A stretch of DNA of 64,000 nucleotides from an uncultured Umboniibacter sp. (GTDB lineage Bacteria > Pseudomonadota > Gammaproteobacteria > Pseudomonadales > DSM-25080): the NCBI RefSeq assembly GCF_947497555.1, contig NZ_CANMGY010000005.1, forward strand, positions 140,149 through 204,148, in the 5' to 3' direction. The position numbers and the translations under genes are program-made. The notes below the pieces were generated by a model. That model saw nothing but the letters and a program-made list of their open reading frames with translations, did no database searches and was not told the origin of the DNA. Shown here in pieces: positions 8,015-18,317 of this stretch. Position 1 is the first letter of the stretch; every line of letters begins with the position of its first letter.

Positions 8015-9410
8015 GACGACCAACTCGCTCCAATCCTTCTAACGCTGCAACACGATAGGCCTCAGCCATTGTGGGATAATTGAAGGTAGAATTTACGAAG
8101 TATTCGATACTGTTGTTATCACCCGGTTGATTCATTACCGCTTGGCCAATATGGATAATCTCCGACGACTCTGGACCAAAACTATGCACGCCCAAGATCT
8201 CCAGCGTATCGACATGGAATAAGAGCTTCAGCATACCCACTTCGTCACCAGTAATTTGAGCACGGGCGATATTCTTAAAGAACGCCCTACCCACTTCATA
8301 CGGAATCCGTGCCGCGGTTAACTCACTCTCCGTCTTACCGATTGAGCTAATCTCCGGCAACGTATAAATCCCTGTTGGAACATCGTTTACGAAACGTACT
8401 TGCTCTCCACCCAACATTGCCGCAGCCGCTGAACGACCTTGATCGTAGGCCGCTGACGCCAAGGCTGGCCAACCAATTACATCACCTGCGCCATAAATAT
8501 TATCAACCTCGGTGCAGTAACTTTCATCGACTGAAATTTGCCCACGATGATTAGCCTTCAAGCCAACGGCTTCAAGATTAAGATTAATGGTATTACCAGT
8601 TCTGCCGTTACAGAACAGGATAGCATCCCCCCTAAGTCGCTTGCCGGACGCTAGAAAAAGCGTCACGCCGTCATCAGTAACCTCAAGCCGCTCTTCTTCT
8701 TCATTATGACGAACGTTTACGCCCATATCGCGCAGATGATAGCCAAGCGCATCAGAGATTTCGTCATCGAGGAATTCGAGGAGGCTTGATCGAGTATTAA
8801 TAAGATCGACGTGAACACCCAATCCCGCAAAAATACTGGCGTACTCGCACCCAATAACGCCAGCACCATAGACGATTAGCGTCTTCGGAGTGTTGTTTAG
8901 GTGCAGAATTGAGTCTGAACAAAATACTCTTGGGTGGTTGAAGTCCATATGCGCTGGATGATAGGGGCGCGAGCCTGTCGCAATAAGGAAATTCTTCGCG
9001 GTAATTTTTTCCTCGATTCCTGACTCGCCTAAGACGTCAACGGTATTGCCATCAACAAATGAAGCCACGCCCGTAATGACTTTAACGCCATTACGCGCCA
9101 GCATCTCAGTACGAAGCTTCACCTGCTTGCGAATCACACGCTCGGCCTGCTTTAGCACCTTCGGGTAACCGAATATTTGCGGTGCGTCGACATCTCGGAA
9201 CATAGGTAGAGTATTGAACTGAATAATACGACGTACTGCTTGTCTGAGCGCCTTAGAGGGAATGGTTCCTTTGTGGGTACAGTTCCCCCCCACGAAATGC
9301 TGTTCTTCGATCATGCAAACACGCTGATCCAGCTTTGCGGCGTGCAAGGCAGCACCCTCTCCAGCTGGACCGGAACCGATAATAAGTAGATCGTAATCGT
9401 ACGAAGGCAT
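8004..9410 (-). CDS. sthA: soluble pyridine nucleotide transhydrogenase
   Basis: SthA reversibly transfers hydride between NADPH and NAD+ in the cytoplasm; its usual job is to reoxidise excess NADPH. The 468 residues match the family in length. The FAD-binding GSGPAG lies at 12-17, the [11 protein letters not shown] stretch near 43-53, the NAD-binding [11 protein letters not shown] near 182, the FAD motif GAGDVIG near 315, and the dimerisation domain ends with [16 protein letters not shown]. Unlike dihydrolipoamide dehydrogenases, the second redox cysteine is a threonine (C-x4-T), as in E. coli SthA. The gene starts 15 bases after nqrM with GGAG at its ribosome site, so it is probably read with the nqr operon. 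Confidence 0.95.
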   Translation of the reverse strand: MPSYDYDLLIIGSGPAGEGAALHAAKLDQRVCMIEEQHFVGGNCTHKGTIPSKALRQAVRRIIQFNTLPMFRDVDAPQIFGYPKVLKQAERVIRKQVKLRTEMLARNGVKVITGVASFVDGNTVDVLGESGIEEKITAKNFLIATGSRPYHPAHMDFNHPRVFCSDSILHLNNTPKTLIVYGAGVIGCEYASIFAGLGVHVDLINTRSSLLEFLDDEISDALGYHLRDMGVNVRHNEEEERLEVTDDGVTLFLASGKRLRGDAILFCNGRTGNTINLNLEAVGLKANHRGQISVDESYCTEVDNIYGAGDVIGWPALASAAYDQGRSAAAAMLGGEQVRFVNDVPTGIYTLPEISSIGKTESELTAARIPYEVGRAFFKNIARAQITGDEVGMLKLLFHVDTLEILGVHSFGPESSEIIHIGQAVMNQPGDNNSIEYFVNSTFNYPTMAEAYRVAALEGLERVGRLND

Positions 9411-9424
9411 AAATTACTCCGTTG

Positions 9425-9688
9425 TTATTTTTTTGTAGCGTCGTTAAAAAGTGGCTGTAAGGTACCGCCTACCGCTAGCACATCCTGCTTCGCAGCTTTC
9501 TTCTTACGTTGTTTCTCTTCGTCACAAAGCGTGTCATTACCACCACAGATGTCGCAATCTTCTTTCATCCCGATAGTATTAAGACCACCGCAAGAACCAG
9601 CAATGGGCTTATTTCCAAGTATAACGCCCACGGCCATTGCGCCGACTAAAACTGCAAAAATTACAACGCTCAAAAGGATAGTTATCAT
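9425..9688 (-). CDS. nqrM: Na+-NQR maturation protein NqrM
   Basis: NqrM is a small membrane protein needed to assemble Na+-translocating NADH:quinone oxidoreductase, thought to deliver iron to the intramembrane NqrD/E cluster. The 87 residues have one N-terminal membrane helix (1-25) followed by a cysteine cluster with the pattern SCGG...CDICGG...LC. This fits the DUF539/NqrM family in both length and motif. The gene lies two bases after apbE, with GGAG eight bases before its ATG, and just before sthA. The placement nqrF-apbE-nqrM is the usual one. Confidence 0.92.
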   Translation of the reverse strand: MITILLSVVIFAVLVGAMAVGVILGNKPIAGSCGGLNTIGMKEDCDICGGNDTLCDEEKQRKKKAAKQDVLAVGGTLQPLFNDATKK

Positions 9689-9690
9689 GA

Positions 9691-10707
9691 TTACTGCTCC
9701 GTTAACTCTGTAAATAAGGGCGAAGCTAAAGTTTGTAACTCACCAGCTTCCGCATAAATAAACAACGCAGCTAAATCCAAGTCTGTGGCAATCTTAATTC
9801 CTGCCTCAACACCCGCTGAGTTTAGCGCGGTCGCCCAAGCATCCGCTTCCATCGCTGTTGGTGCCAACACGGTGACCGATAGTGTGTTGTGCTGGATTGG
9901 AAAACCCGTCTGGGGGCTAATAGTGTGGCCGTAGCGCTGCTCGCCTTCGATAAAAAAGTTACGATAGTCACCCGATGTTGCAAGACCAGAAGAATCCAAC
10001 GCCACCGCAACAACAGGAGCTCCAACTTCTAGACTAGGACGCTCCACTCCAATCGTCCATATTCTACCATGCTCATTATAACCTTTAGCGAATACTTCGC
10101 CGCCAATTTCCACCATATAGTGGGAATAACCTAGCTTTTCCAGCTCATGGGACACCAAATCAACCCCATAACCCTTCGCAATCGATGAAAGATCGATATA
10201 CATGCCTGCTGGGCGAGTTAGGTGCTGGTTATCCAGTGAAACCTGATCACAACCCACTCGCGAAAGCGCTTCACTAATCTGTAACGCAGTGGGCGAGTCT
10301 TCACCACGCCTTGAAGGGCCAAAACCCCAGAGATTAACTAATGGACCAATGGTTACATCGTAATGACTAGGAGCTTGTGCACAGATACTAAGTGCCGTGT
10401 CCAACACATTGGACAATGCTACGGAAGTCGAAAAAGTTGTTAGTTCACTGCGATTGATGCGTGATAACTCTGAATCCGATTGGTAGGTAGACATAGCATC
10501 GTTCACCGAAATCAGGACGCCATCAATCTGTTGCTTCAGCCATTGGCGATCAACCACTTCGTCACTCACGACGGTAATGTGATACGTAGTACCCATTGTT
10601 GCACCGTCAATAAAGGTAGAACTCGGGCCGGAATCACAGCCATACACAACCAAAAACAGGGCCAAAAGCCCTGTTTTTACTAAGCGATTAAGCTTAACCA
10701 CCGAAGT
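9691..10707 (-). CDS. apbE: FAD:protein FMN transferase (ApbE), lipoprotein
   Basis: ApbE attaches FMN through a phosphoester bond to threonines of NqrB and NqrC in the periplasm. A basic start and hydrophobic stretch lead to the lipobox V-V-Y-G-C, so the mature protein is a lipid-anchored exported enzyme. The family motif [10 protein letters not shown] begins the mature part, and the C-terminal region holds T-S-G-D-Y-R-N and H-T-I-S-P-Q-T-G. The start is uncertain: ATG 10707 is used here, GTG 10698 has a better-spaced GGA, and an upstream ATG at 10740 would extend it further into nqrF. It overlaps the end of nqrF by 14 bases with the chosen start. Confidence 0.9.
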   Translation of the reverse strand, partial: TSVVKLNRLVKTGLLALFLVVYGCDSGPSSTFIDGATMGTTYHITVVSDEVVDRQWLKQQIDGVLISVNDAMSTYQSDSELSRINRSELTTFSTSVALSNVLDTALSICAQAPSHYDVTIGPLVNLWGFGPSRRGEDSPTALQISEALSRVGCDQVSLDNQHLTRPAGMYIDLSSIAKGYGVDLVSHELEKLGYSHYMVEIGGEVFAKGYNEHGRIWTIGVERPSLEVGAPVVAVALDSSGLATSGDYRNFFIEGEQRYGHTISPQTGFPIQHNTLSVTVLAPTAMEADAWATALNSAGVEAGIKIATDLDLAALFIYAEAGELQTLASPLFTELTEQ

Positions 10708-11926
10708 CATCCAACATGATGTTTTCGTCTTCAACACCAAGATTCTTCAGCATGGTAATAACCGCTGCGTTCATCATTGGTGGACCACACATGTAGAACT
10801 CACAATCTTCTGGTGCTTCGTGCTCTTTCAAATAGTTCTCAAGGAGAACATTGTGAATGAACCCAGTAGCACCTTCCCAATTGTCCTCTGGCTGAGGATC
10901 AGACATCGCCAGCGTCCAAGTAAAGTTTTCATTCTCTGCAGCAAGCGTATCGAACTCGTCCATGTAGAACGCTTCACGTAAGGAACGCGCACCGTACCAG
11001 AAAGAAATCTTACGCTTAGACTGCAAACGCTTGAGCTGGTCGAAGATATGAGAACGCATTGGCGCCATACCTGCACCACCGCCAACGAAAACCATCTCAG
11101 CATCGGTATCTTTCGCAAAGAACTCGCCAAATGGACCGTAAACAGTAACTTTGTCGCCGGGGGTTAGACTGAAAACCCATGAAGACATAATACCTGGAGT
11201 CAGCGCTAGATTGTTCGGCGGCGGTGTCGCACAACGAATGTTGAACTTGACCACGCCCTTCTCTTCGGGATAGTTAGCCATCGAGTAAGCACGAATTGTG
11301 GTCTCTTTCACATCCGAAACAACATCGAAGAAGCCGAAACGTTCCCAGTCACCACGATATTCCTCTTGGATATCGAAGTCGCTGTATTTAACCGTATGCG
11401 GAGGACACTCTAGCTGAACGTAACCGCCAGCTCGGAAATCAACGTTTTCACCTTCAGGAAGCTTAAGCGTTAGCTCTTTAATGAAGGTTGCTACGTTCGG
11501 GTTTGACTCAACAGTACATTCCCACTTCTTAACACCGAAGACCTCTTCAGGTACTTCGACTTTCATATCCTGCTTAACGTTAACCTGACAGCTTAGACGC
11601 CAGCCTTCTTTCGCCTCGCGACGAGTGAAGTGAGGCTCCTCAGTGGGCAACAAATCGCCGCCGCCACTGAAGATCTTACAGGTACACTGCGCACAGCTAC
11701 CACCGCCGCCACAGGCAGACGATAGGAAAACGTTGTTCGCTGCCAGCGTTTGCAACAATTTGCCGCCTGCTGGCACAACAATGTCACGCTCGCCGTTGAC
11801 GTTGATTGTCACGTCACCGGAATTCACTAACTTAGAACGCGCACTTAGAATTACAACAACCAACGCCAAGACGATGACGAGGAACATTGCGACCCCAATG
11901 ACGATGGTCATACTAGAAATACTCAT
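10694..11926 (-). CDS. nqrF: Na+-translocating NADH:quinone reductase subunit F
   Basis: NqrF is the NADH-oxidising entry subunit of Na+-NQR. The 410 residues hold an N-terminal membrane helix (~6-27), then a 2Fe-2S ferredoxin domain with cysteines at 72, 78, 81 and 113. A FAD domain follows with the RAYSMANYP motif, then an NADH-binding domain with [12 protein letters not shown] and YMCGPPMM. It ends in the family-typical LDDFGG. Length agrees with the Vibrio protein (~408). It is the last structural gene of nqrABCDEF and overlaps the apbE start. Confidence 0.97.
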   Translation of the reverse strand: MSISSMTIVIGVAMFLVIVLALVVVILSARSKLVNSGDVTINVNGERDIVVPAGGKLLQTLAANNVFLSSACGGGGSCAQCTCKIFSGGGDLLPTEEPHFTRREAKEGWRLSCQVNVKQDMKVEVPEEVFGVKKWECTVESNPNVATFIKELTLKLPEGENVDFRAGGYVQLECPPHTVKYSDFDIQEEYRGDWERFGFFDVVSDVKETTIRAYSMANYPEEKGVVKFNIRCATPPPNNLALTPGIMSSWVFSLTPGDKVTVYGPFGEFFAKDTDAEMVFVGGGAGMAPMRSHIFDQLKRLQSKRKISFWYGARSLREAFYMDEFDTLAAENENFTWTLAMSDPQPEDNWEGATGFIHNVLLENYLKEHEAPEDCEFYMCGPPMMNAAVITMLKNLGVEDENIMLDDFGG

Positions 11927-11939
11927 TACATCCTACCCC

Positions 11940-12557
11940 TTAAAGCTGGATACCACCGAACGACATGAAGCCAAGCGACATCAAGCCAACGGTAATAAAT
12001 GTGATACCCAAACCGCGTAAACCATCTGGTACATCACTGTACTTGAGCTTCTCACGAATACCAGCCAATACAACAATCGCAATTGCCCAACCAACACCGG
12101 CGCCGGCACCGTAGACAATTGACTCACTGAATGAGTAGCTACGCTCAACCATTAACAGTGTTGCACCCAAAATTGCACAGTTCACTGTGATCAATGGGAG
12201 GAATACACCCAATGCGTTGTAAAGCGAAGGTACGTACTTATCTAGGAACATTTCCATGATCTGTACCAACGCGGCAATAACGCCGATGTAGCTCAATAGG
12301 CCAAGAAACGCTAGGTCAACCTCTTCCATACCTTCGATACCAGTCCAGGTTAGTGCGCCCGGAGCAAGAAGATTGGTGTAGATCAGATTGTTAACTGGGA
12401 CAGTTACCACGAGTACCACGACAACGGCGATACCCAGACCAATAGCGGCTTCAATCTTCTTAGAAACGGCAAGGAAGGTACACATTCCGAGGAATGCGGC
12501 CAACGCCATGTTCTCAATGAAGATAGACTTAATAAAAATACTTAGAAACTGTTCCAT
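11940..12557 (-). CDS. nqrE: Na+-translocating NADH:quinone reductase subunit E
   Basis: NqrE is an integral membrane subunit of Na+-NQR, homologous to RnfA, and with NqrD it holds an iron site inside the membrane and lines the ion path. The 205 residues form six hydrophobic segments. The conserved start [21 protein letters not shown] is directly visible, and the cysteine in that stretch plus the one in [10 protein letters not shown] are the likely iron ligands. It follows nqrD by three bases and precedes nqrF by 13. Confidence 0.96.
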   Translation of the reverse strand: MEQFLSIFIKSIFIENMALAAFLGMCTFLAVSKKIEAAIGLGIAVVVVLVVTVPVNNLIYTNLLAPGALTWTGIEGMEEVDLAFLGLLSYIGVIAALVQIMEMFLDKYVPSLYNALGVFLPLITVNCAILGATLLMVERSYSFSESIVYGAGAGVGWAIAIVVLAGIREKLKYSDVPDGLRGLGITFITVGLMSLGFMSFGGIQL

Positions 12558-12560
12558 CGA

Positions 12561-13223
12561 TTAACCCTCGGCCGTGCGCGAGTTCGGCGCAATGACGAAA
12601 TCAGGCGTCTCAATCTGCTCACGCTTGTAACTACGCAATGCCCAGATGAAAAGACCAATGATGAAGAAGGAGCTAGGTGGCAATAGCATCAAGCCGTTTG
12701 GCTCGTACCAACCGCCTTCTGAGATCGGCTGAAGAACGGTGTAACCAAACAACTTACCAGCACCCAAAAGCTCGCGGAAGAAGCCAACTACGAATAGGAC
12801 TAGACCGTAGCCTAAACCGTTACCGATACCGTCCCAAAAAGACGCCTTCGGACCGTTCTTCATAGCGTACGCTTCAGCACGACCCAGAACAATACAATTG
12901 GTGATAATCAAACCAACGAATACCGATAGCTGCTTAGAAATTTCATAGGCATAAGCCTTTAAAACCTGGTCAACCACAATTACCAATGACGCAATAATCG
13001 TCATCTGAACAATCAATCGGATACTGCTAGGAATCTGATTACGCAACAAGCTGATAATGAGGTTTGATAAACCACAAACTACCACTACCGCGATAGTCAT
13101 CACCATAGCAACCTGCATACTACTTGTTACAGCTAGTGCCGAACATACACCAAGAATTTGCAGCGCAATCGGGTTGTTATCCGCAATAGGCTTAGTCAAT
13201 ACATCTTTGACTGAATCACTCAT
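12561..13223 (-). CDS. nqrD: Na+-translocating NADH:quinone reductase subunit D
   Basis: NqrD is the membrane partner of NqrE in the Na+ pump, homologous to RnfE. The 220 residues have the usual six membrane segments, with the N-terminal [14 protein letters not shown] and the mid-protein [14 protein letters not shown]. These two cysteine-bearing helices match those of NqrE, as expected for the pseudo-symmetric pair. It sits two bases after nqrC, and the start and stop spacing in the operon is very tight. Confidence 0.96.
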   Translation of the reverse strand: MSDSVKDVLTKPIADNNPIALQILGVCSALAVTSSMQVAMVMTIAVVVVCGLSNLIISLLRNQIPSSIRLIVQMTIIASLVIVVDQVLKAYAYEISKQLSVFVGLIITNCIVLGRAEAYAMKNGPKASFWDGIGNGLGYGLVLFVVGFFRELLGAGKLFGYTVLQPISEGGWYEPNGLMLLPPSSFFIIGLFIWALRSYKREQIETPDFVIAPNSRTAEG

Positions 13224-13225
13224 AA

Positions 13226-13981
13226 TTAAGCATCTCCCGCCTTAAGGTTTTGTAGGAACGCGAAATAACCGTTCTCACCCAACCAGTACTCGATGGTGCC
13301 ATCGATACCGTTAGTAGTAAGTGTAGCGCCCGAAAGACCGTCAATTTGGCCTTCGCCGGCCTGACCTGCTTTCGTGACACTCAACTGCAATTCGTTATCG
13401 CTGTTGTAAAGTGTCTTACCTGGCCACTGAGCTTTCCAACGTGGATTGTCAACTTCACCACCAAGCCCAGGCGTCTCGCCATGCTCGTAGAAGGTGAATC
13501 CAGCAATGGTGTTGAAATCATTCTCAAGCGCCAAGAAACCCCACATGGTAGACCAAAGGCCTTTACCACGAACAGGCAATACGATACGGCTGATGTCGCC
13601 ATTCTCATCGGAGAAAATGTAGACCCGAGTTAGATTTTCACGACGACCGATACCGGCAGCATCATCTGCTCGTTCGATAACCACTGATTGCTCATTATCC
13701 TTCAAGACTTTGTTCAAGTCGTAGCCAACAGGCGCTTCAGTGAAAGTACCTTCGTTGATATCAACGAAGCGTTCTTCAACTGAACCCCACTGCTCTGCAA
13801 CGGTCTTTGAGTCATCGTAGGCGTCCGCAGCAAGTAATACGTTACGCTGAAGGTTTTCCTGCGCGTTGGTCTCTTGAAGTGGCTTTAACACAACAGCGGC
13901 TGCTGCTACAAAAATACCACAGACTAAACACAACAGGATGGCGACGATAAACGTACGCGCCGTGCTCTCTTTATTAGCCAC
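13226..13981 (-). CDS. nqrC: Na+-translocating NADH:quinone reductase subunit C
   Basis: NqrC carries a covalently bound FMN on the periplasmic side of Na+-NQR. The 251 residues have one N-terminal helix (~10-32), then a periplasmic FMN-binding domain. The flavinylation motif D-G-L-S-G-A-T lies at 214-220, so T220 is the predicted attachment site for ApbE, which is encoded in the same operon. It overlaps the end of nqrB by 8 bases, suggesting coupled translation. Confidence 0.96.
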   Translation of the reverse strand: MANKESTARTFIVAILLCLVCGIFVAAAAVVLKPLQETNAQENLQRNVLLAADAYDDSKTVAEQWGSVEERFVDINEGTFTEAPVGYDLNKVLKDNEQSVVIERADDAAGIGRRENLTRVYIFSDENGDISRIVLPVRGKGLWSTMWGFLALENDFNTIAGFTFYEHGETPGLGGEVDNPRWKAQWPGKTLYNSDNELQLSVTKAGQAGEGQIDGLSGATLTTNGIDGTIEYWLGENGYFAFLQNLKAGDA

Positions 13982-15161
13982 GTGCTAACCTCCGCTTGAT
14001 ATTCGCTTGAACCACAAAGTGGTCGAAGATAGGTGCAAACAAGTTGGCAAAAAGAATCGCTAACATCATGCCCTCTGGGAACGCAGGATTCACAACACGA
14101 ATCAATACCACCATGAAGCCGATCAGGGCGCCGTAGAAGAAACGACCTCGATTGGTCATCGCCGCTGATACTGGATCAGTTGCCATGAAGACCATACCGA
14201 AGGCAAAGCCGCCAATAACAAGGTGCCAAGCTGGCGTCATTGCAAACATTGGATTGGTTTCAGAACCAATGATGTTAAACAAGGTAGCGGTTGCAGCCAT
14301 GCCTAGTAACACACCCAACATGATTCGCCATGAAGCGATACGGGTAGTGAGAAGCACACAGGCGCCAATAAGAATCGCTAGTGTTGATGTTTCACCCATT
14401 GAGCCTTGGATATTACCCAGGAAGGCATCCATCCAAGTCACGCTGTTCTGCATCACTTCCATGCCTTGAGCAGCAGCCATAGACAGTGCCGTAGCACCGG
14501 TGTAGCCATCAACTACCCAAACCGCATCACCTGACATAGCTGCAGGGTAAGCGAAGAAAAGGAATGCACGACCTGTGAGTGCAGGGTTGAGGAAGTTCTT
14601 ACCGGTACCACCGAAAACTTCTTTACCTACGACAACACCGAACGAGATGCCCAGCGCAACCATCCAAAGAGGGATCGTGGCGGGAAGCGTTAGTGCGAAT
14701 AGGATAGAAGTAACGAAGAAACCTTCGTTAACTTCATGACCGCGAACCATCGCGAACATCACTTCCCAGAAACCACCAACGATGAATACCGTTAGATAAA
14801 CTGGTAAGAAGTAGAGTGCGCCGTGATAGAGGTTGGCCCAGAAGCTAGCCGAATTAATCATCGACTCGCCAAGTAAGGCTCCACGCCAGCCTTCAATGCC
14901 CGTCGCACCCATTGCTTCGAGTGCAGTATTAGCTTGAAAACCCGTGTTATACATTGCCCAAAACATGCATGGTAATGCTGCGAACCACACCATGATCATG
15001 ATGCGCTTCAGATCGATACCGTCGCGCACATGCGCGGTAGTTTTGGTTCGATCATTTGGCTGGTAAAGGAAGGTATCTACCGCTTCGTAAAGCGCGTACC
15101 ACTTTTCCCACTTACCGCCGGTGTGGAAATGAGGTTCTAAATTATCGAGAATCTTACGCAT
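13974..15161 (-). CDS. nqrB: Na+-translocating NADH:quinone reductase subunit B
   Basis: NqrB is the large membrane subunit of the Na+ pump, homologous to RnfD, and carries a covalent FMN and riboflavin. The 395 residues show the soluble N-terminus (~1-50), about ten membrane helices, and the flavinylation motif D-G-Y-T-G-A-T at 218-224, so T224 is the predicted FMN site. The [17 protein letters not shown] stretch (~179-195) is family-typical. It begins three bases after nqrA ends. Confidence 0.97.
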   Translation of the reverse strand: MRKILDNLEPHFHTGGKWEKWYALYEAVDTFLYQPNDRTKTTAHVRDGIDLKRIMIMVWFAALPCMFWAMYNTGFQANTALEAMGATGIEGWRGALLGESMINSASFWANLYHGALYFLPVYLTVFIVGGFWEVMFAMVRGHEVNEGFFVTSILFALTLPATIPLWMVALGISFGVVVGKEVFGGTGKNFLNPALTGRAFLFFAYPAAMSGDAVWVVDGYTGATALSMAAAQGMEVMQNSVTWMDAFLGNIQGSMGETSTLAILIGACVLLTTRIASWRIMLGVLLGMAATATLFNIIGSETNPMFAMTPAWHLVIGGFAFGMVFMATDPVSAAMTNRGRFFYGALIGFMVVLIRVVNPAFPEGMMLAILFANLFAPIFDHFVVQANIKRRLARG

Positions 15162-15164
15162 GGC

Positions 15165-16493
15165 TTAACCCTCCTTCTCAATCGTTGTCAGATTGTCGCG
15201 GAGCATTGGACCAATCTCGTGTTTACCTGGGCAAACAAAAGTTAGCAGCGCTACGTCTTCTTCATCAAGCTCTAGGCAGCCAAGCTGCTGAGCCGCTTCA
15301 GTGTCTTTAACCACTAATGAACGGATCAACTGAGTTGGAAGAATATCTAGAGGCATGACGCGCTCGTAGTTGCCGATTGGTACAATTGCACGTTCCGAAC
15401 CGTTACAACTGGTGGTCATGTCGTACAATTTATTGAATAGGCTTGATAAATATACGGGGGTCGTCGAGAAACGGTTTGCTCCAAGACCTGCGTAATGCAG
15501 CATCGGACGCTCGTAACCTTCAAGTAATACAGTCACTTGGTTGTCGTAGCGACCCAAGAAAGACGTTGTACCCTCGGCAGTACGGCCACCAAGAACCGAA
15601 CCTGAAACGAGTCGATTAACACCCTCTTTAAGCTCACCAGCCGTTAGCTGATCCAAGCTGGCGCCCAAGATAGTGCGAACCAAGCGAGGCTGATTTACCT
15701 GCGGTCCAGCTAAGGCGATAACACGGCTAGCATCAAGTTTACCTGTCGCGAAGAGCTTACCGAACGCAATGACGTCCTGGTAGCCGATAGACCAGACGGT
15801 CTTGGATGCGGTAACCGGATCAAGGTGATGGATATGGGTGCCAGCTAAACCAGCTGGATGCTTACCACCGAAACGGGCGATTTCAATCTGTGCCGTTTCT
15901 TTCGCTAAGTTTTCGTCGTCATTCTGACACACGTAAACTCGACCTTTAGTTAGTTTTTCAAGAGCACTAAGACCCAGCGCGAAATCAGCTTTCTGCTCCG
16001 CAATAACGATCCGCGGATCCGCTGCAAGCGGATTGGTATCCATTGCAGTGACGAAGATTGAGTTTGGCTGAGAACCCAGCGCAGGGACCTTTGAGTATGG
16101 ACGCGTTCTAAACGCAGTCCAAAGGCCAGAAGCAACCAGCTTCTCTTCAAGTGTTTCGCGGGTAGCTGCCGCTACGTCGACAACACCAAAGTCGACGGCC
16201 TCGTCGCCCTCAACTTCAATAACTAAAGATTCGAATACACGACGAGCACCGCGGTTTACCGCGGTAACTTTACCAGAAGCCGGCGCAGTGAATACTACAC
16301 CTTCATTCTTCTTGTCTGAGAAGACTACCTGACCGCGTTTGACGATATCGCCTTCACGCACTGCCATAGTAGGCTTCATGCCGTTGTAATCAAACCCGAC
16401 TAAAGCAACGGTGTGAATTGGATTCACTTCACCAATTGCTTGCTCTGGCGAACCTGAGATCGGAAGATCGAGGCCCCGGCGGATTTTTATCAT
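15165..16493 (-). CDS. nqrA: Na+-translocating NADH:quinone reductase subunit A
   Basis: NqrA is the cytoplasmic subunit of Na+-NQR linked to ubiquinone binding. The 442 residues begin with the family-typical [14 protein letters not shown] and contain a barrel-sandwich region ([11 protein letters not shown]...[16 protein letters not shown], ~55-85) that resembles biotinyl-type domains. It is the first gene of nqrABCDEF-apbE-nqrM-sthA. The 199 bases before it contain a possible promoter and a 7-bp hairpin. Confidence 0.96.
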   Translation of the reverse strand: MIKIRRGLDLPISGSPEQAIGEVNPIHTVALVGFDYNGMKPTMAVREGDIVKRGQVVFSDKKNEGVVFTAPASGKVTAVNRGARRVFESLVIEVEGDEAVDFGVVDVAAATRETLEEKLVASGLWTAFRTRPYSKVPALGSQPNSIFVTAMDTNPLAADPRIVIAEQKADFALGLSALEKLTKGRVYVCQNDDENLAKETAQIEIARFGGKHPAGLAGTHIHHLDPVTASKTVWSIGYQDVIAFGKLFATGKLDASRVIALAGPQVNQPRLVRTILGASLDQLTAGELKEGVNRLVSGSVLGGRTAEGTTSFLGRYDNQVTVLLEGYERPMLHYAGLGANRFSTTPVYLSSLFNKLYDMTTSCNGSERAIVPIGNYERVMPLDILPTQLIRSLVVKDTEAAQQLGCLELDEEDVALLTFVCPGKHEIGPMLRDNLTTIEKEG

Positions 16494-16539
16494 ACGTCTC
16501 TGCCCAAATAATGAAAGTTCATTGTGACAACCAAAATAC

Positions 16540-16557
16540 TAGCTGAAAAATCAGCTA
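16540..16557. promoter_or_regulatory. 7-bp inverted repeat in the nqrA leader
   Basis: TAGCTGA and TCAGCTA flank AAAA, about 47 bases upstream of the nqrA ATG. On the nqr-coding strand a promoter-like pair lies further up: TTTTAC, then TATGCT 16 bases later, in the 16575-16615 stretch. The repeat would therefore fall in the untranslated leader. It could be an operator or a leader hairpin. No factor is known from the sequence. Confidence 0.35.
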
Positions 16558-16692
16558 ATACCTTACAAAGCAAAGCCGAGACTAGCATAAAGCTACCTCG
16601 ACTTTGTAAAATTTCAGCGGCATTGTAAAAGCACTGAGGAGATTTATCCAGTGGAAATCCCCAAATTCACGAAGACGCCATACTCAATGACT

Positions 16693-18150
16693 TTAGTCTT
16701 GACGCGGAATGATGTCGTACTTCACGCCAGCGAGACGCTCAACGATGCGCTGAACCTGGCACGAATAACCAAATTCATTGTCATACCAGCAGTAGAGAAC
16801 CGCGTGACGACCATTAACGATAGTAGCCTTAGCGTCAAAAATACAGGCTGTGCGTGAGCCAACGAAATCCGAAGAAACCACGTCAGGAGAATCGGTAAAA
16901 TCAATCTGTTTACGCAGTGATGAATGTAGCGAAATACGACGCATAAATTCATTCAACTCTTCTTTCGTAGTTTCCTTTTCAAGCGTCAAATTCAAGATCG
17001 CCATCGATACATTCGGGGTTGGGACGCGAATCGCATTACCAGTTAGCTTACCTGCAAGCTCAGGCAAAGCTTTAGCAACAGCCTTAGCAGCACCGGTTTC
17101 CGTCAATACCATATTCAATGGCGCAGCACGTCCACGACGCTCAGCACTGTGGAAGTTGTCAATTAAATTCTGATCATTGGTGAAAGCGTGAACCGTTTCA
17201 ACGTGTCCATTTTCAACGCCATACTCATCCATCATTACGCTCAATACCGGCGTGATGGCATTGGTAGTACAGGATGCTGCCGAGACGATGGTGTCCGAAG
17301 GCTGAATTGCTTCGTGGTTAATACCGAACACGATATTCTTGATATCGCCTTTTCCTGGCGCGGTAAGAAGGACTTGAGAGATCCCCTTGCTCTTGAGGTG
17401 CAAACCTAAGCCCGCTTCGTCACGCCACTTACCGGTGTTATCAACCAAAATGGCGTTATCGATGCCGTATGAGTTGTAGTCGATGTCGTCCGGAGCATTC
17501 GCGTAGATGAATTGAATTGGGTTACCGTTACAAATTAGACGGTTATTTTCTTCGTCGATACGAATGGTACCCTTGAAGCCACCATGAACTGAGTCGCGAC
17601 GAAGCAGTGAAGCACGTTTAATCAGATCACCTTCGCCACCGGGACGAACGACTACTGCCTTAAGACGCAGTACATCACCACCACCGGTCTTCTCAATAAG
17701 CAAGCGCGCCATAAGACGACCAATTCGACCAAAGCCATACAGAACTACATCACGAGAGTCATCAATCGGCTTTTTACTTGAATTCAAGCTGACATCAAGA
17801 TGTGACTGAACATACTCTTCTAAGGTAGCGCCGGTGTTATCGTTCATAAAGCCAACGGCTAAACGACCGACATCGATGTGTGAGTAGCTAAGATCAAGCT
17901 TCGCTAGCATGCTAATAATTGGAAAGGTGTCAAACTCAGACAGTTCATTATGTTCAATCTGGCGAACAAAACGATGCGCCTTCATAATATCGATCACTGA
18001 CTTATTCACTAGCGCTCGGCCGTATATGTAACAAGAGACATTGTTTTCACGATACATCTTGCCAACAAGGGGGATCATTCCCTCTGCTAGCGCTTCGCGC
18101 GCTTTCCAATCTTGAAAGTAATCACTTGGTACAGGGCGATTTTGCGTCAT
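16693..18150 (-). CDS. long-form glyceraldehyde-3-phosphate dehydrogenase
   Basis: This enzyme oxidises glyceraldehyde 3-phosphate with NAD(P)+ and phosphate. The 485 residues are ~150 longer than classical GAPDH because of an N-terminal extension of about 130 residues of unknown role. The nucleotide fold starts with YGFGRIGR (138-145), the catalytic cysteine is C294 in AASCTTNAITP, and the substrate region RRGRAAPLNMVLTETGAAKA follows. This long form is common in marine gammaproteobacteria and Pseudomonas, where it also sits between nqr and mfd. It is transcribed towards nqrA with a 199-base gap and diverges from mfd. Confidence 0.93.
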   Translation of the reverse strand: MTQNRPVPSDYFQDWKAREALAEGMIPLVGKMYRENNVSCYIYGRALVNKSVIDIMKAHRFVRQIEHNELSEFDTFPIISMLAKLDLSYSHIDVGRLAVGFMNDNTGATLEEYVQSHLDVSLNSSKKPIDDSRDVVLYGFGRIGRLMARLLIEKTGGGDVLRLKAVVVRPGGEGDLIKRASLLRRDSVHGGFKGTIRIDEENNRLICNGNPIQFIYANAPDDIDYNSYGIDNAILVDNTGKWRDEAGLGLHLKSKGISQVLLTAPGKGDIKNIVFGINHEAIQPSDTIVSAASCTTNAITPVLSVMMDEYGVENGHVETVHAFTNDQNLIDNFHSAERRGRAAPLNMVLTETGAAKAVAKALPELAGKLTGNAIRVPTPNVSMAILNLTLEKETTKEELNEFMRRISLHSSLRKQIDFTDSPDVVSSDFVGSRTACIFDAKATIVNGRHAVLYCWYDNEFGYSCQVQRIVERLAGVKYDIIPRQD

Positions 18151-18317
18151 GGGAACACCTTATTGGTTAATTAGTGTGTGGAGTATTCTGTTGCTAATTA
18201 TGCGCTTCCACGCCAGTTTCATTCAACAATATAGCCATTTATTTGACTTATGCTTAGTTTGTAAAAGTGGTAAACTTGCTATGGTCTTTTACTACCAAAT
18301 TTTCAGGAAGCTCTACT

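Noticed and set aside
18267..18317. Longer Mfd start
   Set aside because: The extension overlaps the promoter region and is not seen in the family; AGGAAG precedes ATG 18318.
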